DNA from: Streptococcus oralis
Lineage (GTDB): Bacteria > Bacillota > Bacilli > Lactobacillales > Streptococcaceae
Direction: 5' to 3'
NCBI GenBank assembly: GCA_905370255.1
Contig: CAJPKC010000027.1
Location: forward strand, 1-9,258
DNA length: 9,258 nt
Within the stretch, counting starts at the first letter, position 1. The number at the start of each line of letters is the position of its first letter. Shown here one piece after another: positions 7,483-9,258 of this stretch. A program made the translations under genes and the position numbers. Below the pieces are notes generated by a model. That model made no database searches. It saw only the letters and a program-made list of their open reading frames with translations, and had not been told where the DNA came from.

Positions 7483-8805
7483 ATGTCAGACTTATTATCC
7501 CTACCAGACATTAAAACAATAGAACCGCCACAAGAAAATGAAACCGATATGATGTTTAAAGTTGAAGCAGTCGGACCACCTGAACGTTGTCCTGAATGTG
7601 GTTTTGACAAGTTGTACAAACACAGTTCAAGAAATCAACTAATTATGGATTTGCCCATTCGTTTAAAGCGAGTGGGCTTACAATTGAACCGTAGACGATA
7701 CAAGTGTCGTGAATGCGGATCTACCTTCTGGGAACGCCTAATATCTGTAGATGAAAAGCGTAGTATGACCAAAAGGCTTTTAAAGTCCATTCAAGAGCAA
7801 TCCATGTCTAAGACCTTTGTAGAAGTCGCAGAAAGCGTTGGTGTTGACGAGAAAACCATTAGGAACGTTTTTAAGGACTATGTGGCACTCAAAGAACGTG
7901 AATACCAGTTTGAAACTCCTAAGTGGCTTGGGATAGACGAGATACATATTATCCGTAGACCTCGGCTTGTATTGACTAATATTGAACGCAGGACTATTTA
8001 TGACATCAAGCCTAACCGTAACAAGGAAACAGTCATCCAACGTCTTTCAGAAATCAGTGACAGGACTTACATTGAGTACGTCACAATGGATATGTGGAAG
8101 CCCTACAAAGACGCAGTGAACACTATCCTTCCACAAGCTAAAGTTGTCGTAGATAAGTTTCATGTAGTTAGAATGGCTAATCAAGCCTTAGATAACGTCA
8201 GAAAGTATTTGAAAGCCCATATGAGCCAAAAAGAAAGACGTACCCTTATGCGTGAAAGGTTTATCCTTCTAAAGCGTAAACACGATCTAAATGAACGTGA
8301 ATCATTCCTCTTAGATACTTGGTTAGGTAATCTTCCTGCTTTAAAAGAAGCCTATGAACTCAAAGAAGAGTTTTACTGGATATGGGATACTCCTGATCCA
8401 GATGAAGGTCATCTTCGTTATAGTCAATGGAGACACCGTTGTATGTCCAGCAACTCTAAAGACGCATATAAAGACCTCGTGAGAGCCGTAGACAACTGGC
8501 ATGTTGAAATATTCAACTACTTTGATAAAAGGCTCACTAATGCTTATACGGAGTCAATTAACAGCATTATTAGGCAGGTAGAGCGAATGGGTAGAGGTTA
8601 CTCGTTTGATGCCTTACGAGCCAAAATCCTTTTCAATGAGAAGCTCCATAAAAAGCGTAAGCCACGATTTAATTCAAGTGCTTTCAATAAAGCTATGTTA
8701 TACGATACTTTCAATTGGTATGAAGTGAATGATCACGACATTACAGACAACTTAGGTGTCGATTTTTCCACACTTATTAAGAATTTGGAGAAGGGTGATT
8801 TATAA
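7483..8805 (+). CDS. tnp: ISL3-family transposase
   Basis: Full-length DDE transposase, 440 residues from this start, within the usual ISL3-family size. The N-terminal zinc ribbon has CPECG (C36, C39) and CRECG (C75, C78). A helix-turn-helix follows around 105-128 (FVEVAESVGVDEKTIRNVF). The catalytic part has D152 (GIDEIH), D203 (TMDMW), D224 in VVDKFHVVRMANQALD, a strong family signature, and E357 in NAYTESINS. No frameshift or internal stop is seen. An in-frame ATG at 7474 would add three residues, but its AGG abuts the start; from 7483 the AAAGGA at 7469-7474 is well spaced. Base composition is visibly less AT-rich than the wal genes, consistent with transfer. The stop codon lies 6 bp before IRR. 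Confidence 0.95.
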   Translation: MSDLLSLPDIKTIEPPQENETDMMFKVEAVGPPERCPECGFDKLYKHSSRNQLIMDLPIRLKRVGLQLNRRRYKCRECGSTFWERLISVDEKRSMTKRLLKSIQEQSMSKTFVEVAESVGVDEKTIRNVFKDYVALKEREYQFETPKWLGIDEIHIIRRPRLVLTNIERRTIYDIKPNRNKETVIQRLSEISDRTYIEYVTMDMWKPYKDAVNTILPQAKVVVDKFHVVRMANQALDNVRKYLKAHMSQKERRTLMRERFILLKRKHDLNERESFLLDTWLGNLPALKEAYELKEEFYWIWDTPDPDEGHLRYSQWRHRCMSSNSKDAYKDLVRAVDNWHVEIFNYFDKRLTNAYTESINSIIRQVERMGRGYSFDALRAKILFNEKLHKKRKPRFNSSAFNKAMLYDTFNWYEVNDHDITDNLGVDFSTLIKNLEKGDL

Positions 8806-8811
8806 GCCCTT

Positions 8812-8835
8812 TTCCACCATAAAATCCGAATACCC
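8812..8835 (-). repeat. Right terminal inverted repeat (IRR)
   Basis: Read on the minus strand it begins GGGTATTCGG and matches IRL at 20 of 24 positions. It starts 6 bp after the transposase stop codon and is followed directly by the duplicated AAAACAAA. Confidence 0.9.
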
Positions 8836-8843
8836 AAAACAAA
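8836..8843. repeat. Right target-site duplication (AAAACAAA)
   Basis: Identical to 5038-5045 at the other end of the element. The terminator's A-run starts two bases further on, at 8845. Confidence 0.9.
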
Positions 8844-8844
8844 G

Positions 8845-8887
8845 AAAAAACTATTCGTTGTGATAAGTGCAACGAATAGTTTTTTTT
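8845..8887. terminator. Bidirectional intrinsic terminator between the wal locus and dps
   Basis: CTATTCGTTG (8851-8860) pairs perfectly with CAACGAATAG (8870-8879) around a 9-base loop. Six A (8845-8850) precede the stem and eight T (8880-8887) follow it, giving a U-tract on both strands. On the minus strand it ends the dps transcript, whose stop codon is 4 bp away. On the forward strand it was probably the end of walRKHI before the transposon inserted; it now ends transposase or mer transcripts. Confidence 0.9.
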
Positions 8888-8890
8888 GTA

Positions 8891-9258
8891 TTAATCAGCT
8901 AAGTAAGCTTTTAGCATCCAAACATTTTTTTCTAATTGAGTTTTTAATCCTAATGCTAAGTCAGAAGTACCTTGATCTCCTTCGTCTTCAGCTACACCCA
9001 TAAGGTGAGTTAAGTCGTTGATTAATAATTCGAAGTCGTGGAATACAGCTGCAACCATTTCAGAAGTTGTCTCTTGTTCAGTTGCTTCTTTGATAGTTGC
9101 GATTTCTAAAGCACCTTTAAGTGTAGAAACTGGACGGCCTCCAATTGCTAATAATCTTTCAGCAACCTCATCTAAAGATTCAGTTGTGTGGTTATAGTAG
9201 TTTTCAAATACTTCGTGTAGTGTGTAGAAGCTACGTCCTTTTACATACCAGTGGAAGC
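8891..9258 (-). CDS. dps: Dps-family ferritin-like DNA-protection protein (partial, 5' end missing)
   Basis: The C-terminal 121 codons of a minus-strand gene; the N-terminus lies beyond the window edge, and about 30 residues are probably missing against a usual length near 150. Dps forms a 12-subunit shell that oxidises and stores Fe(II) using peroxide, limiting oxidative damage. The visible part starts FHWYVKGRSF and ends WMLKAYLAD. The inter-subunit ferroxidase ligands are present with correct spacing: His in HWYV, His in TLHEVF 12 residues later, then Asp and Glu in LDEVAERL, 15 and 19 residues further on. The segment LLAIGGRPVSTL is also typical. It converges on the wal locus and ends 4 bp from the shared terminator. 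Confidence 0.93.
   Translation of the reverse strand, partial: FHWYVKGRSFYTLHEVFENYYNHTTESLDEVAERLLAIGGRPVSTLKGALEIATIKEATEQETTSEMVAAVFHDFELLINDLTHLMGVAEDEGDQGTSDLALGLKTQLEKNVWMLKAYLAD

Larger units (their letters stand above)
5046..8835 (+). mobile_element. ISL3-family 'transporter IS' carrying merR-merA
   Basis: A 3,790-bp element bounded by imperfect 24-bp inverted repeats (5046-5069 and 8812-8835, 20 of 24 matching) and a perfect 8-bp direct repeat AAAACAAA on each side. It contains a MerR-type promoter, merR, merA and an ISL3 transposase gene, all in one direction, with the transposase ending 6 bp from the right repeat. Simple ISL3-family elements are about 1.4 kb, so about 2.3 kb here is passenger DNA between the left end and the transposase. 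Only one transposase and one pair of ends are present, so it is not a composite transposon. Intact ends, an unmutated duplication and an open transposase suggest a recent and possibly still active insertion. Whether this element already has a name cannot be decided without ISfinder. Confidence 0.92.

Noticed and set aside
7437..8040. Minus-strand open frames overlapping the transposase gene.
   Set aside because: Antisense shadows of the ISL3 transposase frame; no independent evidence of coding.
1..9258. CRISPR array, tRNA, rRNA or phage genes.
   Set aside because: No regularly spaced repeats, no tRNA- or rRNA-like segments and no phage structural or integrase motifs were seen on either strand.

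Overview
The window is AT-rich DNA from a low-GC Firmicute. The gene order walR-walK-walH-walI (yycFGHI) is the essential cell-wall two-component operon. The presence of walH and walI points to Bacillales or Enterococcaceae-type bacteria rather than streptococci, which lack this pair. A Gemella- or Staphylococcus-like host is my guess; I cannot prove genus or species from the sequence alone.

Layout. Positions 1-265 are non-coding leader with a good promoter (about 94-122). Positions 266-5026 carry four tightly packed or overlapping genes: walR (response regulator), walK (membrane histidine kinase with a Ser/Asp/Lys-rich extracellular insert), and walH and walI (single-pass membrane regulators of WalK). 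Positions 5046-8835 are a complete 3,790-bp transposon. It has imperfect 24-bp terminal inverted repeats (20/24 matching) and a perfect 8-bp target duplication AAAACAAA on both sides. It carries a MerR-type promoter/operator, merR, merA (mercuric reductase with a fused metal-binding domain) and an ISL3-family transposase whose stop codon lies 6 bp from the right inverted repeat. Right of it are a strong bidirectional terminator (8845-8887) and, on the minus strand, the 3' part of a dps gene running off the window.

How it fits together. Removing the transposon and one copy of the duplication restores walI followed after about 20 bp by the terminator, which would have been shared by the convergent wal operon and dps. 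The element therefore landed exactly between an essential operon and its terminator, in the same orientation as the operon. Mercury should relieve MerR control of merR-merA. No convincing terminator separates merA from the transposase gene, so mercury-induced read-through into the transposase is possible. The most notable thing here is this 'transporter IS': a single ISL3-type element, not a composite transposon, that moves a minimal two-gene mercury resistance cassette without recognisable merT/merP/merB. I cannot tell without a search whether this exact element is already catalogued.
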